A stretch of 64,000 nucleotides of DNA from Amaurobius ferox. Lineage: Eukaryota; Arthropoda; Arachnida; Araneae; Amaurobiidae. The stretch covers positions 111,219,695 to 111,283,694 of the forward strand of contig OX578146.1 in the NCBI GenBank assembly GCA_951213105.1, written 5' to 3'. The translations under genes and the position numbers were made by a program. Of the stretch, positions 33,497-45,666 are shown in pieces; the stretch's first letter is position 1, and the number at the start of each line of letters is the position of its first letter. Under the pieces are notes generated by a model that did no database searches, was not told the DNA's origin, and saw nothing but the letters and a program-made list of their open reading frames with translations.

Positions 33497-34803
33497 CAGG
33501 GTGTCCAGAAAGTTCCAGAACGGCGCAATATCTCGAGAAATACACTCCGGATCAAAAAATAAAAAACACGTATTCAATATTTTTAGAAAAGCTGTCCAAT
33601 GATAGGGGGTGAGCAACTTTGAAATCTTTAATGGGAATCCCCATTTTTTTATTGCATATTTGGATTCTGCAGAAAAAAATTACATACATTTGACCTACGA
33701 TTTTTGCTCACACAAACGGCGCTATAATTCAGTAAAACGGAAGTGGGGCACAAACGTTTAAAAATGTTAATGTCTCAGGAAATACACTTCGGATAGAAAA
33801 ATAACATCTACAGTGCCATCTATCACCCACGATATGATGTCTGGAAGTATAAATTTATAGTAGTATCTCGAGAACCACTCCATTTAATAAACTTATATTT
33901 GGGGGTTAACCACAGTCACTATCGGGATATTTTTGGCCATAATCACGTCATTTGTTTTTCCTCGGTTACCGGGGTGCTCCCACTTCGGCTGAAATTTTTT
34001 TAAAATAACCCCTACGGGCTACTTCCCCGGTATAAAGTTATGCATACACGGAAAGTATCGCCCCTACTGTGCTACTTCCTCATTTTTAAACGTTTGTGCC
34101 CCACTGGAGTAGTTCTCGAGATACCACTATAAATTTATACTTCCAGGCATCATATCGTGGGTGATGATGGCGCTGTAGATGTTATTTTTCTATCTGAAGT
34201 GTATTTCCCGAGACATTCCCTTTTTTAAACGTTTGTGCCCCACTGGAGTAGTTCTCGAGATACCACTATAAATTTATACTTCCAGGCATCATATCGTGGG
34301 TGATGATGGCGCTGTAGATGTTATTTTTCTATCTGAAGTGTATTTCCCGAGACATTCCCTTTTTTAAACGTTTGTGCCCCACTGGAGTAGTTCTCGAGAT
34401 ACCACTATAAATTTATACTTCCAGGCATCATATCGTGGGTGATGATGGCGCTGTAGATGTTATTTTTCTATCTGAAGTGTATTTCCCGAGACATTCCCTT
34501 TTTTAAACGTTTGTGCCTCACTTCCGTGCTTCTCGATTATAGCGCCGTTTGCGGGAGCAAAAATCAAAAATCGTAGGTCAAATGTATTTTTTCTGGAAAA
34601 TCCAAATCTGCAATAAAAAATTGGGGTTCAAATTGAAGATTTCAAAGTTGCCCCACCCCACTTCCTCCGGGAGGGGGGAGAGGGGGTCAATTATGGTATC
34701 ATTGGATAGCTTTTCTAAAAATATTAAATACGTGGTTTTTATTTTTTGATCCGAAGTGTATTTCTCGAGATATTGCGCCGTCCGGAACTTTCTGGACACC
34801 CTA
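33497..34803. mobile_element. Foldback element with CAGGGTGTCC ends
   Basis: Inverted-repeat element that begins CAGGGTGTCCAGAAAGTTCC and ends with its near-inverse, flanked by TATATA-like sequence on both sides (a TA-rich target). The arms continue inward (33497 to about 33890 and about 34101-34803), sharing ATATCTCGAGAAATACAC, GGCGCTATAA and ATCATATCGTGGGTGAT with their complements. The right arm is longer because a 139-bp block is tandemly triplicated. There is no coding sequence; the short frames at 34549-34886 are arm sequence. Confidence 0.85.
34091..34507. repeat. 139-bp tandem triplication in the foldback arm
   Basis: Units begin with CGTTTGTGCCCCACTGGAG at 34091, 34230 and 34369, an exact 139-bp period, and are almost identical. 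The left arm has only one inverse counterpart (about 33735-33890), so the triplication arose within the right arm. Confidence 0.95.
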
Positions 34804-35629
34804 TATATAATTCGTATTAAAATTGTTGGTTTCATAATTAAAACATATATTTTTAATAGGCAGAAAAATGTTACAAAAATGCTCATTTTATTTTATATTA
34901 AGTTGTGCTATTTTGAAGTTTGACACAAATAGAGATTTTAATAAAAACCAATTTAAAAAAGTGTTTAACTATAGTTCCTTTATTTTTATTGTTTTTTCAC
35001 AAACTGCAAAAATTTTAAATTTAAGCTGCATTTAAAGATGTTTTTTGATTGCAAATGTAATTAAAATATTTTTATTGAACTGTCGTAGATAGAAATTCAC
35101 CCAAGGATGCAATATGTTAGAAACAGGAAAAACTGTGCAAGTAATTTAAAAAATAAATTACCGCACAATTATTCAGATATAAAAATTTTCAGACAACCAG
35201 CATTTTTTAAGAGTAAAACTCATCGAAAACATTTTTAAGAACATTTTATTAGACATTTTATTAGAGGCCTAAGACCTTTTCTATTTCTGTTTTTACTTTC
35301 ACGTGTTGAGGGTTAAATTATCTGTTGTATAATACTATCATTCATCTTTAAAATGCAGAATAACGCAGCTTCCTATAAAATCACAGAGATTTATATCTTT
35401 CGAAAAAAGTTCTGTGTCACAATCGGAAATATTTATTTCACGCAATGGTTCTCAATCTTTCTAGCCCGCTTGCTAAAATTTCTGAAAAGCAAAATTTGCC
35501 GGACTACATATTGTAGACGACATTATGACGACCCGTTTAGCATTGAGAAATGGCAATTCGAGAGTCACAAAACATCCCTGATAACTACAATTATGGTTTC
35601 AAACTAATGTGATAGATTTAAGGGTGAGC
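34804..35629. other. AT-rich DNA, no gene seen
   Basis: Probable intron. The 84-codon frame at 35353-35607 has no recognised domain. Confidence 0.45.
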
Positions 35630-36390
35630 GTCAGTAAATCTTGTGCCCTATCCCCGCTTTGTTAACTTTCGCGATACACGTTTTTCGTCGAAATTCTGCT
35701 CAAACAGTTGCGAAATATTTCCTGAAAGATAAAATGCAATGCTTAGATTATATTAAAACTAAATTTAATACCCAATAAAACATAGAATATATTTTTCATT
35801 TTAATTCAAAATATTTTTGGTGCTGCCATCTGTTGTAATTTAATTCATACCGATTATTTTTTATTTTTATTGAACATTTTTAAATATCTATTCCTTCTAA
35901 TACAGTATTAAATACAACAACAGATCATATAGAATAGTGCCACAATCACGGAAAGGTAATTTTTCATTCCATAAATTTGATAAGGGGAATCTGAAATACA
36001 TCACAGAGGACTGCAGCTTTGTCTTCAAGTTTCTTTGTCTTCAAGTCCAAGTTCAATCATGTTTCCGTGATTGTGGAATTATTATATATGATCTGTTGTT
36101 GTATTTAATAGCGTATTAAAAGGAATAGATATTTAAAAATGGTCATTAAAAATAAAAATAGTCGGTATTAATTAAATTACGACAACAGATGGCAACACCA
36201 AAAATATTTTGAATTAAAATAAAAAATATATTCTATGTTTTATTGGGTATTAAATTTAGTTTTAATATAATCTAAGCATAGTATTTTATCTTTCAGAAAA
36301 TATTTCGTAACTGTTCGAGCAGAATTTCGGCAAAAAACATGTGCCGCAAAAGTTAACGAAGCGCGGATAGGACAGAAGATTTACTCACTC
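35630..36390. mobile_element. Hairpin MITE with ~325-bp arms
   Basis: Long inverted repeat with arms of about 35633-35958 and 36061-36387 around a ~100-bp loop. Paired landmarks include AGTAAATCTTGTGCCCTATC with its inverse, AATACCCAATAAAAC, and GATCATATAGAATAGTGCCA near the loop. It encodes nothing. The flanks do not show a clear target duplication. Confidence 0.8.
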
Positions 36391-36686
36391 AATACTCAGA
36401 ATTTTTTCAATATCAAGTCAACAATTTAGACGTTATCTCTTCGTAAATGTTGTTACAATGAAACATGATACAATTAGGAACTTGTTTGTATTGGTACGAA
36501 ACAGGTTAAGCTTTTAAATATTCTCCTTACGCGTACGTTCCCTGCGTGCGTGTATTTCTTATGCTCTAGGTCCTCTAACGCATACAAGATCCTCTAATGC
36601 ATATGGTCCTCTAACGAATTGTTAGAATCTTTCGCCAAATGAATACTGCCTGATGTACTATGAAATGGGTTTGGTTTCAATTATGT

Positions 36687-36739
36687 TGTTGTTGTTGAGA
36701 CCCAGACCGTCCGACCTACCAGAAAGGTGTAAGGTAACT
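36687..36739 (-). mobile_element. SINE A, 53-bp 5'-truncated insertion with 14-bp target duplication
   Basis: Only the 3' end of SINE A is present: a TGTTGTTGTTGAG tail followed by ACCCAGACCGTCCGACC and GTAAGGTAACT. It is bracketed by a perfect direct repeat GGTTTCAATTATGT (36673-36686 and 36740-36753). This shows a very short reverse-transcribed copy integrated by target-primed reverse transcription. Confidence 0.9.
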
Positions 36740-36828
36740 GGTTTCAATTATGTGAAACACTGAAGATAATATAATGCCATAAATTTATTTTAAGCATAGA
36801 AGACATATATGAATACAATACACAAAAA

Positions 36829-37744
36829 TCTGATGTAGGCAACACATGACTTTCCTTATATAATGTAATGAATCTACTACTTTTACAGTAAAAAAAATAG
36901 GTTTTTCTTATAGTAGATACTAATATTCCTTCCAAGATATTGAGTTTCCCACAATTAGTCGTCATTTTCATTGATTTAGCATCATTTTTATCCATTTGGC
37001 GAGATTTTCGTTAATTTGGCAACATTTCAAAAAGTCGCCAGGTTGGCGACATTCCGCCAAATTCGTCGCCAAAATCTCGCCAAGCGTTATGGACGAAGAA
37101 ATAGGTTATTCTTACAGCAGACAAATGATTATTGGCGTTCAAATACAAACGTATTACTCAAAGTATCTTTTTTCATGAATGGAATGAGCTAGATCCACGA
37201 GAATGATGTCACTAAATTTATCGTATGGTATTACATATGAAAAGTGAACATGTTTCTCAATAGGAAATATTTTTTTTTCATTTTATATGACTTTTTGATA
37301 ATTTTTTTGAAAAATATGCAATATCTCGAGAACGGTTCATGTTAGCGTTCTAAAATTTATGCCAATCGTTTTCTAATGAAAAATTACATGAGAAATGTCT
37401 ATTTGCGTAACTTTATTAGCGGTTTTGATTTTTTGACGATTTTTTCAAAATTTCATTCGAATATTTAGGGGAGTTCTGAACATTCGATTGCGTATAAAAA
37501 CAATAAGCTTCCAGTGGTTACGAATTGTGATTTTTGTACCAAATTTGGTTCAAATCGGTCCATTCGCTCGTCAGTTATCGTCTCCACAGATTCACTGACA
37601 CACACACACACACAGACACCACTCCAAAAATGTTTGATTCGTGATCAGGGATGCTTGAAACGTGCTCTCCCGTCGAAAACTCGAATTCGAATTTTCGACC
37701 CCGTCACAATACTTTCCTTATACATTATGTATATAAGGAAAGTA
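36829..37744 (+). mobile_element. HINE-like non-autonomous element, copy B
   Basis: Same family as 11140-12072. Starts TCTGATGTAGGCAACAC, then ACTTTCCTTATATAATG, then the TTGGCGACATT inverted words. It has a short (CA)n at about 37600-37612. The complete 3' hairpin is ACTTTCCTTATA, a 9-base loop, TATAAGGAAAGT (about 37711-37743). Confidence 0.8.
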
Positions 37745-38939
37745 ATAATTATGCAGTTTACTGAAAAGTTAAAAACTCCTAAGAATAGAAGAATATCAGT
37801 TACTTTGCAGAGTTCTGGGTATTAAAATTTTGATAGTTCACTACTGAATCATTGTCGAATAAAAAATGTGTGCCAACCTCAGGTTATTTAAAAACTAGGA
37901 AGTTTGTATGTTACGCTTTTATTACCACCGTTACGTGAAGAAATTTTCTACCATAGGAAGATCGTTACTCAAATTGATAGAAGATAAGCCTTAAGTTAGA
38001 AGATTAATTGGGAAATAATTTTATTCAGCTGAAAGAAATATTAACCCCAATCCTGGAATGTCTTTCGCCATCGAAAAGCTTTAGCCAAAGATTGTGTATT
38101 CCAATCCATTAATGTGTAATTTCTTGATGTGTGATAACTTTTTTCTTGTATTATTTTATTTTGAAACATTAATTGTACCAATTAAAAAACGTTATTTTCC
38201 GCACAATCAATAATATACAAGGGGCAGCTTTAAAATACCGTACAAGTAAGGTTAAGTAAACAGACGTAGGTTTGGGAAATCATTGGATTTCCTCCTACAT
38301 TGCCTCCTTCGAGATTAAAATCACCCACTGAAGGGCGGTAATAGCCAGGTTTGGAACCTGTGACCTGAAACGTGTATTAAAACAAAGAAATTTTTAGATT
38401 AATCGAATTATCTTATAATATTGTATTAACTGCAAAATCAAAGTAAAATATAATTAACAACCAATAATGCACATTTAAATTTTTCTACATATAAAATTTA
38501 ACTTTATTTGAACGCATCTTTCACTTTCACCACATACTAAGTAAGAAATTTTAGCGGTGTTCAATACAGCTTAAATGAACACTAAAATCTAGTTATGTTA
38601 CATACCTTTAGATTAACACCGACAAAAGCTCAAAATTAAAGAACAATATATGGGAACAGTCTAACGTCGGTATCTGCCTACTGTTTACATACGTCCCATG
38701 CAGTCTTCTCATCATTTTTTCATGAACAGTTAGTTACTTAAAAATGAAATAACGATATGATCATGGTCACTGTCAGGCTATCTTGGATATGACAGTGAAA
38801 GATTTTTGCTAAAAATTACGTATAATTTAAGAATATATCTGATGTTACTTTAAATTTATACGTTATAAGTATCAATTTAAATGGTTATATTGAGAAACAT
38901 TTCAATGGATGTCGATTATTACTTTTCTTTTGTATAATA
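37745..38939. other. AT-rich DNA, no gene seen
   Basis: Probable intron. A weak B-box-like word GGTTTGGAACCTGTGACCT near 38350 may be the remains of a tRNA-derived SINE, but no A-box is seen. Confidence 0.4.
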
Positions 38940-39805
38940 CAGTATGTCCCAAAAAGATTGAAATCCTCTTTAATTCTTTACCTGTTGGAGATAAGTGGGT
39001 AATGTAAATTGCAAAAATATTGAAAGTAAGGTAGGAAATAAGACTACGTTAATGAAATTGTCCTCCTCATAATTTTCAAAAAGTTACACTTTTTTAAATT
39101 TTTGTACGACCCCCTTAGACAAATTTGATAAATCAGAATTTTTTTATTTTTGATGCAACAACATCATTAAAAAAACCCCGCATATCAGTATCTTTAAAAT
39201 CAACTAAATTATGATAAAGGAAATAATCTGATTTATGACACTTTTCCGTACCATGTGAAAGCCTGTTTTATCAGTGAAAATAGGTATAATAAACAAATTA
39301 ACGATAAAAATTGTTTAGATCAAAAATACGTTAATATGTGTCAAAATTTTTTATCATAAATGAATCTAAATAAAGCATTACACAGACAGAGATCATATAA
39401 AGCAGTAGTACTCACTACGAGGTTGGATATCCTATGTATTATCATCCAGTTTTATCTTTTTTGTGATATGGCACAAATTTACATTTCTAATTTGATATAT
39501 GGTTCCCATTCACAATGTTCAATTTTCAATTAAATATAACTCGCTCAATTTTAAAGATACAGATATGTGGTTTTTTTAATGATCTTTTTGCATTAAAACG
39601 AAAAGTTTTCTGACTGACCCAATTTGTCTAAGGGGGTCGTATAAAAACTTAAAAAGTGTAACTTTTTAAAAATTGATGGGACGGCTATTTCATTAACGCA
39701 GTCTTATTTCCTACCTTACTTTCAACATTTTTGCAATTTACATTGCTCATTTATCTCCAACAGGTAAAGAATTGAAGAACGTTTCAATCTTTTTGGGACA
39801 CCCTG
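38940..39805. mobile_element. Foldback MITE with CAGTATGTCCC / CAGGGTGTCCC ends
   Basis: Inverted-repeat element of about 866 bp. The left end CAGTATGTCCCAAAAAGATT pairs with the right end, whose inverse reads CAGGGTGTCCCAAAAAGATT. The arms run about 290 bp inward and share TTCTTTACCTGTTGGAGATA, GGTAGGAAATAAGACT and GACCCCCTTAGACAAAT with their complements. It is non-coding. Its ends resemble those of the element at 33497. Confidence 0.85.
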
Positions 39806-39999
39806 TGTAGTATAATGTATAAGGGAAGTTGTGTGACTCTCTCTCGCTCTCTCCAAGCCCGCGAACTGTTAAAATTTTCGATGCCAACCTTGGATCTTCC
39901 GTATCAACTTTTCGTTCGGTTGTAGTTGACTGCTCGCATTCCCTTCAAACACTTTTTTGTTGCTATCGTTTATGCTTTTGCTGAGAATGGTGCGATATG

Positions 40000-40540
40000 G
40001 AGATTTCAATTTCCGGACCGATGTCATTTTAAATTGCTTTATTTATGCGCGCTTGTTTAGGATCCGCGAATTTCCGTTCAAGCGTATTATTTAAGCAGCG
40101 GGCACTTATTTACTTATTCATATACAGTGGACGCATATTTGCTTATTTATATACAGTGGAGCATTTATATATATAGGGCCTTCAATTTCCGGTTCAAAGT
40201 CATTTTAAATTGCTTTATTTATGCGCTCATGTTTAGGACCCGGGAATTTGCATTCAAACGTATTATGTAAGCAGCTGGCACTTATTTACTTATTTATATA
40301 CAGTGGACGCATATTTGCTTATTTATATACAATGGGCGCTTATTTATATACAGTGGAGCATTTACATATATAGGGCCTTCAATTTCCGGTTCAAAGTCAT
40401 TTTAAATTGCTTTATTTATGCGCGCTTGTTTAGGACCCGGAAATTTGCATTCAAACGTATTATTTAAGCAGCGGGCACTTATTTACCTATTTATATACAG
40501 TGGACGTATATTTACTTATTTATATACAGTGGGGGCTTAG
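40000..40540. repeat. Tandem repeat of about 176-197 bp, three units
   Basis: Units begin TTCAATTTCCGG at 40005, 40181 and 40378 and share GTCATTTTAAATTGCTTTAT, GCGCTTGTTTAGGA, AAGCAGCGGGCACTTATTTA and TATATACAGTGG, the last itself repeated within units. The upstream segment 39830-39995 contains a CTCTCTCGCTCTCT run and is single copy. Confidence 0.9.
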
Positions 40541-42139
40541 TTAGAACCCGGTCCACGCATGGTGATTCGTTCCAGTTAAATATAAAACAAAATAATTGTA
40601 TTATACCAAAATGGTGCTGATGAAATCATATGCTCAGTAAATTGCTACGCATCTCATTATCAACGGTGGTCTTGATAATATGATATCATTGAGAATCAAT
40701 TGCGTTCACCCTTCAGGAGGAGTATAATCTATTATCTGATCTCTTTCTTCTGAACGATTGAAGGAATGTGAATTAAACGTTTTGTAATGATTCTGGGAAA
40801 AACACATTAAAATTTTATCGCGAACCAGCAAGTAAATAGATAGAAAGGACTTGAAATATAATAAATTCTTATCAAGTACTTGTTATTTCGAAATATGTTT
40901 TAATTGAATAAAAGTTGATCATTAATAGCTTGTAAAAATTGACACTATTGGATATATAAAGTGTAGTGATACACTTGCATAAAAGATGTTAAGGTTTCAA
41001 TGTTGGGCGTTTAAATGACAATTTTAACTCTATTAAACTTGCATTTATTTTAACTAAAATATAATGTACCAGGCTAACTATATGTGAATAGAATATAACC
41101 CTGACGCCCATGGCGTCTGTTTTAAAAGAAATAAGTTATTTTTGATTTTATCTAAGCCTTTGGAAGAGAAAATAGCTGTGAACTTAAGATTATTAAGGAA
41201 GAAAAATTGAAAATAATTTGAAAGGAGAAAATATTTACATTTATTGTTTCCGACAATGCTATCACTGATGTGAAAAGGTTTAACAGAAAAATAATTTACA
41301 TTTGAAATATTTCTTTGAGGAAGGAAAAATAAAAGAAGCGCGTTTAAGCAAAAATTTTATTAGCTAAGAAGAACGCTCCGGTTTTCAATATGAACACTTA
41401 ATTCAAGCAGCAGTGAAAGTGGGAAGTCAAAGGGGGATCGGAAAAATTAAGTGTTCACGTGGAGGGTTATGAAAATGCTGATGGTCTGGGTTAGAATCTA
41501 AATTGAAATGTTTACCCGTTATTTGAAACACGCTTGTCAACATTTTGTAGCAGCGTTACCCAGAGACAGATATATAGATAAATAAACTGATAAATCAATG
41601 TACTTATATTATTAATATGTATTTGTTCTTTTTATCATCAGTATTTTATGGACACTTTAACGTAGTTACCACGTAAGATCTGTACTTGTACAGCATACCC
41701 ACATCTACGTATTTTCAACTAAAATAATATTTTATTATTTAACAAATGCCAAGCGATTGACCACTAGGTCATTAGGCCACGAGCTCTCCAATACTCTTTA
41801 ACAATATAGTTCAAACTATTTAGTGCAGAACACTCGTCCAGATGAGCAGCCGTCATGGATTGTCCAGAGGTACACAAAACGCAGTCAGATGAAGTAGTTA
41901 AATTAAAACGATAGATAAACTAAAATAATAATAATACATAGCCATTTGGGAAGTGTAAGACCAGAAGACATTTAGGCAGTTTTAATATTACGAAGATTTA
42001 TGATATGTAACTACGAAACAAAGCGCAGACTCATAAGTGCCTGTTTACGACTGCCCTGGCCCGGGAGGTCAGGACCGCAATAAATTCAGTACACATAAAT
42101 TGTAGGTGGGGTTGGGTCAAATATCTCCTTGAGGCCAAA
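40541..42139. other. AT-rich DNA, no gene seen
   Basis: No domain seen. A minus-strand A-box-like TCGTGGCCTAATGACCTAGT near 41770 may be a decayed tRNA-like head. Confidence 0.4.
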
Positions 42140-42518
42140 GATGAATCCAACCAGATTGGATAGTAATCTGGCCAATGAAGAAGTGTTGCTGCATGATCCT
42201 GAGGATCAACTAATAAGATATAGAGGGCGTTACCGGACCTCAGGCGACATGATGTGGCAACAAGCAGAGAAAGTTCAACAAGATATATTCAGAGATGGGG
42301 AAAAATGAATCTAGAATGACACACCAAGAGAGATGGTGAGACAGTCAATTGAGAATGACCGGTCCACAGAGATGGACAAACAGTCAATTGAAAATGAACG
42401 GTCAAGAGAGATGGTGAAACAGTCAATTAAGAATGACCGGTTAACAGAGATGGAGAGGAAGTCAATTGAAAATGACCGGCTAAGAGTGTTGTGCTTTAAA
42501 AATGATGACAAGCAATGA
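42140..42518 (+). pseudogene. Coding-like remnant with a 13-residue repeat
   Basis: A 55-codon stretch from ATG 42140 (?MNPTRLDSNLANEEVLL... style, highly charged) stops at 42306-42308. One further stop lies in the same frame, and then the frame reopens at ATG 42333 and runs to 42518. The second part consists of four 39-bp repeats encoding 13-residue units such as MVRQSIENDRSTE, MDKQSIENERSRE and MVKQSIKNDRLTE. The charged, helical, repeated peptide could be the remains of a retrotransposon gag-like protein or a host coiled-coil gene, but I recognise no family. The two in-frame stops suggest a pseudogene. Just downstream, two imperfect copies of CCGTTCAGTAGCGGT/GCCAAGTAGCGGT occur near 42520-42575. 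Confidence 0.4.
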
Positions 42519-43655
42519 CTGCCAAGTAGCGGTAGCTTTTCGACAACTAGAGTTCGACCGTTCAGTAGCGGTGACATTCGACAATTAGAGTGTCGAAAGC
42601 CCAGGACGACCGACTCGTCCGAAGACATGAGCAGCAAGATGGATGTCCGGGACATTCAGTTGCCATAACAAAGGGTAATGTAGGTCCAACCGTGCTTTTC
42701 AATGTTGAAGAAGACAATAAGAGCTGTGTGCAAATCTACATTTAATATTGGATCTATATGATTTTGAGCAAATATAATCCTGGTCTTACAAGTGCAGATT
42801 CTCCTCCTTAAGAATATATATATAATTAATGTAAGTTGATTAAGTGTATATATAATTAATGTGAGTTATAATATGTGTAATAAATAATGTTTATTTTAAA
42901 ATTTAAAATTTTGGAAGTCAATTGTGTAGTATGTTAATTAATAATTATATTTTAGGAACTCAAACAAGACTTAATGGAAGGTTAATGCGGGAACAATGCA
43001 ATGTACGACTATAGGATTCACGAGCAGTAAAATTGAGACTGATAAATAAACTCAAGGAATCAAGTATTATTTATAAAGAAGTTAAACTCAAAACAAATGT
43101 CTATTTTTAAATGCGTACCGCTGGAAGTATAACGTTTGCAGTTATGTCTTACTGAACAAATAATCCAAGACCGAGATCCGAGTCAAACATTTCCGTTTCG
43201 CAATTTCGCAAATTAATTGGTTGTCGTAGTCTTTTACGAAATCGCTAAACGGAAATGTTTCACTTGGAGCCCGGTCAAAATCATGGTATGATTTAGTATG
43301 TAACGTCTTCGTTTTCTTATTAGGGGGAGTTTCAATTATTTTGTTAACTAGCTGGAAAACCTACTAGCTTGTTAACTAGCTGTTGCTGTTTGTTAACTAG
43401 CTTGAAATAAGAATACAGCTGGCTGTAGAAATCGTAGCTTCAATCACATTATCTAATGAAAGAGGTCACTTTCGTCTAACTTGAGGTTTAAATCAATAGT
43501 CAAGTTCGCGAAGGACAATAACTTTCGCCTTTGCTTTATTCAGCGGCGACGAAGAATTGAAGAGAACGTGAGACAAGAAATAACCGTTGATATCTTAAAC
43601 AATAGAGGGAAGTCTACCTATCTTCTCCAACATTAGAAGTCGTAGATAGCCTAAT
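42519..43655. other. AT-rich DNA, no gene seen
   Basis: Contains a short triplicated word GTTAACTAGCTGG/GTTAACTAGCTTG at 43343-43410. No gene seen. Confidence 0.4.
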
Positions 43656-43663
43656 GAGTAGAT

Positions 43664-44416
43664 TATCATACTACATTCTGTTGGGTCCCAGGACATGGTG
43701 GCATAAATGGAAATGAGTTGGCAAACATTGCTGCTAAATCAGCTACTCAAACTTTGAATATAACTATCCCTTTAACTGATATCAAACACTTTGTTTTAAA
43801 AAATATTCATGACAAATGGCAGTATTCCTGGAATCAGCAATCTGATAATAAGTTGCACAACATAAAGCCCTTAGTACAAAAATGGACTAGTTTCCAATGC
43901 AGGAAACTGGATGTAATTTTAACTCGTTTGCGCATTGGCCACACTCATTTTACCCACAGACATTTACTTTTAGGAGAAATTGAACCCTTTTGTAATGTTT
44001 GTCAAACCGCAGCGAGTGTAAAGCATATTTTAATTACGTGTACTAAATATAAACAGTTTCGTTTTAAGCATTTTAAGACGTACACTATAACTTTGGCAGA
44101 ATTAATTAGAGAAAATCCTCATTTGGGGATTTTTCCATTTTTATTGGACATCGGTTTTTATCCTCATATTTAACTTCACTTCCTATAATCTCTTAGACAT
44201 TTTTCATATTGTTTTCATCATTATCCTTGAACTGTCTATATCTTGCTATACTGTGCTATATCTTGCTCTGTCTTGTTTTATTCAAATATTATCACCCTTT
44301 TAGACTATACACTTGTTTTTATTCTCTTGCTGTTATCTGTATTTTAATACCATATGTCTGGCGCAGAATATCCTTTTTGGATCTTGTGCCAAAAATCCCT
44401 AATCAACCAACCTAAA
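43664..44416 (+). mobile_element. 5'-truncated LINE insertion with 8-bp target duplication
   Basis: A 753-bp 3' fragment of a Jockey-like LINE flanked by GAGTAGAT at 43656-43663 and 44417-44424. It contains the end of ORF2 and a 3' untranslated region ending CAAAAATCCCTAATCAACCA plus ACCTAAA, without a long poly(A). Confidence 0.8.
43670..44173 (+). pseudogene. LINE ORF2 C-terminus: RNase H end and zinc knuckle
   Basis: Open for 168 codons to the TAA at 44171-44173, with no own start because the copy is truncated. It begins in the last motif of RNase HI (CWVPGHGGINGNELANIAAK, including the histidine and the spacing expected before the final acidic residue, here Asn in place of Asp in ELAN). 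The zinc knuckle CNVCQTAASVKHILITC (Cys-x2-Cys-x8-His-x4-Cys) follows at about residues 106-122. The tail ENPHLGIFPFLLDIGFYPHI is typical of arthropod Jockey-like elements. The fragment is undisrupted and looks recent. It is a different family from the minus-strand LINE at 2846, whose knuckle and tail differ. Confidence 0.88.
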
Positions 44417-44424
44417 GAGTAGAT

Positions 44425-45666
44425 AGAAGCTTCCTATCTTTTCCAATGCAAGGGGTAACATCTCACTCTGAACTATCATTTTGACTTCGTGGTTTTGCGG
44501 AGAAAGTGCCAAAAATCTTCTCTGGTTGGCTACTTCTTTTTGACATTCAGCTCATTAACTGTTAATCACTTTATGTCCACACCTTATTTCCGTACCTTAA
44601 TTGGTTTTAAGCGTTGACGACCAGTGTGGTTCATAAGTGCCGATATTCTTTCTGAAATACTTCGCGGAAATAGGTGTCATTCGAAAAAAAACCTATTGTT
44701 TAGACCCAACCCATCTAAGAAAGACCTCTGGACCGTTTTGGAAACCAGCGCAACCACCTGTTATGTAAGATATCTACGGATATAACAATGTAGCGTTGAG
44801 GGTAGGGGTGGAGGTCGCGAGATGGGAGAGAATCGAGTTTAAAAAGTGATCCACGTGGTCGCAAAGTCTTTATTTAATAGGATTATCCGACTGGATTTTG
44901 TATATATTACACTATATGTAATAATTTAAATATGGTGCAAATTTAGAATAATATCAGTTTGATTCCTATCTGTATTAATTTATAGGATGAGCTCGAAGAA
45001 ATCGAAATTGTTTTGATTGAATCGTTGAAAATTTAATTTTGTTATTATTTTAAAGAAACAGTATTTTGAAAATTTTGACAATTCTTTTATTTTAACAAAT
45101 CTTTAAAAGTAAAATAAAAATATTTTAAAAGTTCAAATCATAAATTACAAAATGAAAATATTGGGAAACAAAACATTGCAATTCAAATTATTGACAAGAT
45201 ACACACGATAATTTAAAATTTAAATTATTGAAAAGTAAACAAAAAGCTTCTGAAGTTTGAATTTTAAAAATGTGAATAAAAACTTTTCAAATTTTGAGCT
45301 ATTCAAAAAGTAGACAAAAGTTTTATAAAATTTACATTACTGAATATTAAACAAAAGCATTTTACATTAAAATTCTTGAAAATGAAGAAAAACTATCAGG
45401 TATTACATTTTCAATTAATAAAAAGCAAGCAGCAAGTTTTCTAACTTTATCGAGAAATAAACAAAATAGTGTTTAATTCAAAATAATAAAGAATAGACAA
45501 AAGGTTTCTGAAATTTATATTATTTAACTGAAAATCGTACTTTATAGAACTATCAACTTTATAGCACGTACTTTATATAGTACGATATCTTTGAAACAAC
45601 TGTATGCTGCATTGTATCATAATTTGTGCTTAATTAAGTTGCTTATGTTTACCATTTTTATTATTA
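44425..45666. other. AT-rich DNA, no gene seen
   Basis: Very AT-rich with degenerate AAAATTTGAATTA-like words from 45060 to 45540 but no defined period. No gene recognised. Confidence 0.45.

Noticed and set aside
44930..45540. Possible tandem repeat of AAATTT-rich words
   Set aside because: No consistent period could be established; it looks like general AT-rich low complexity.
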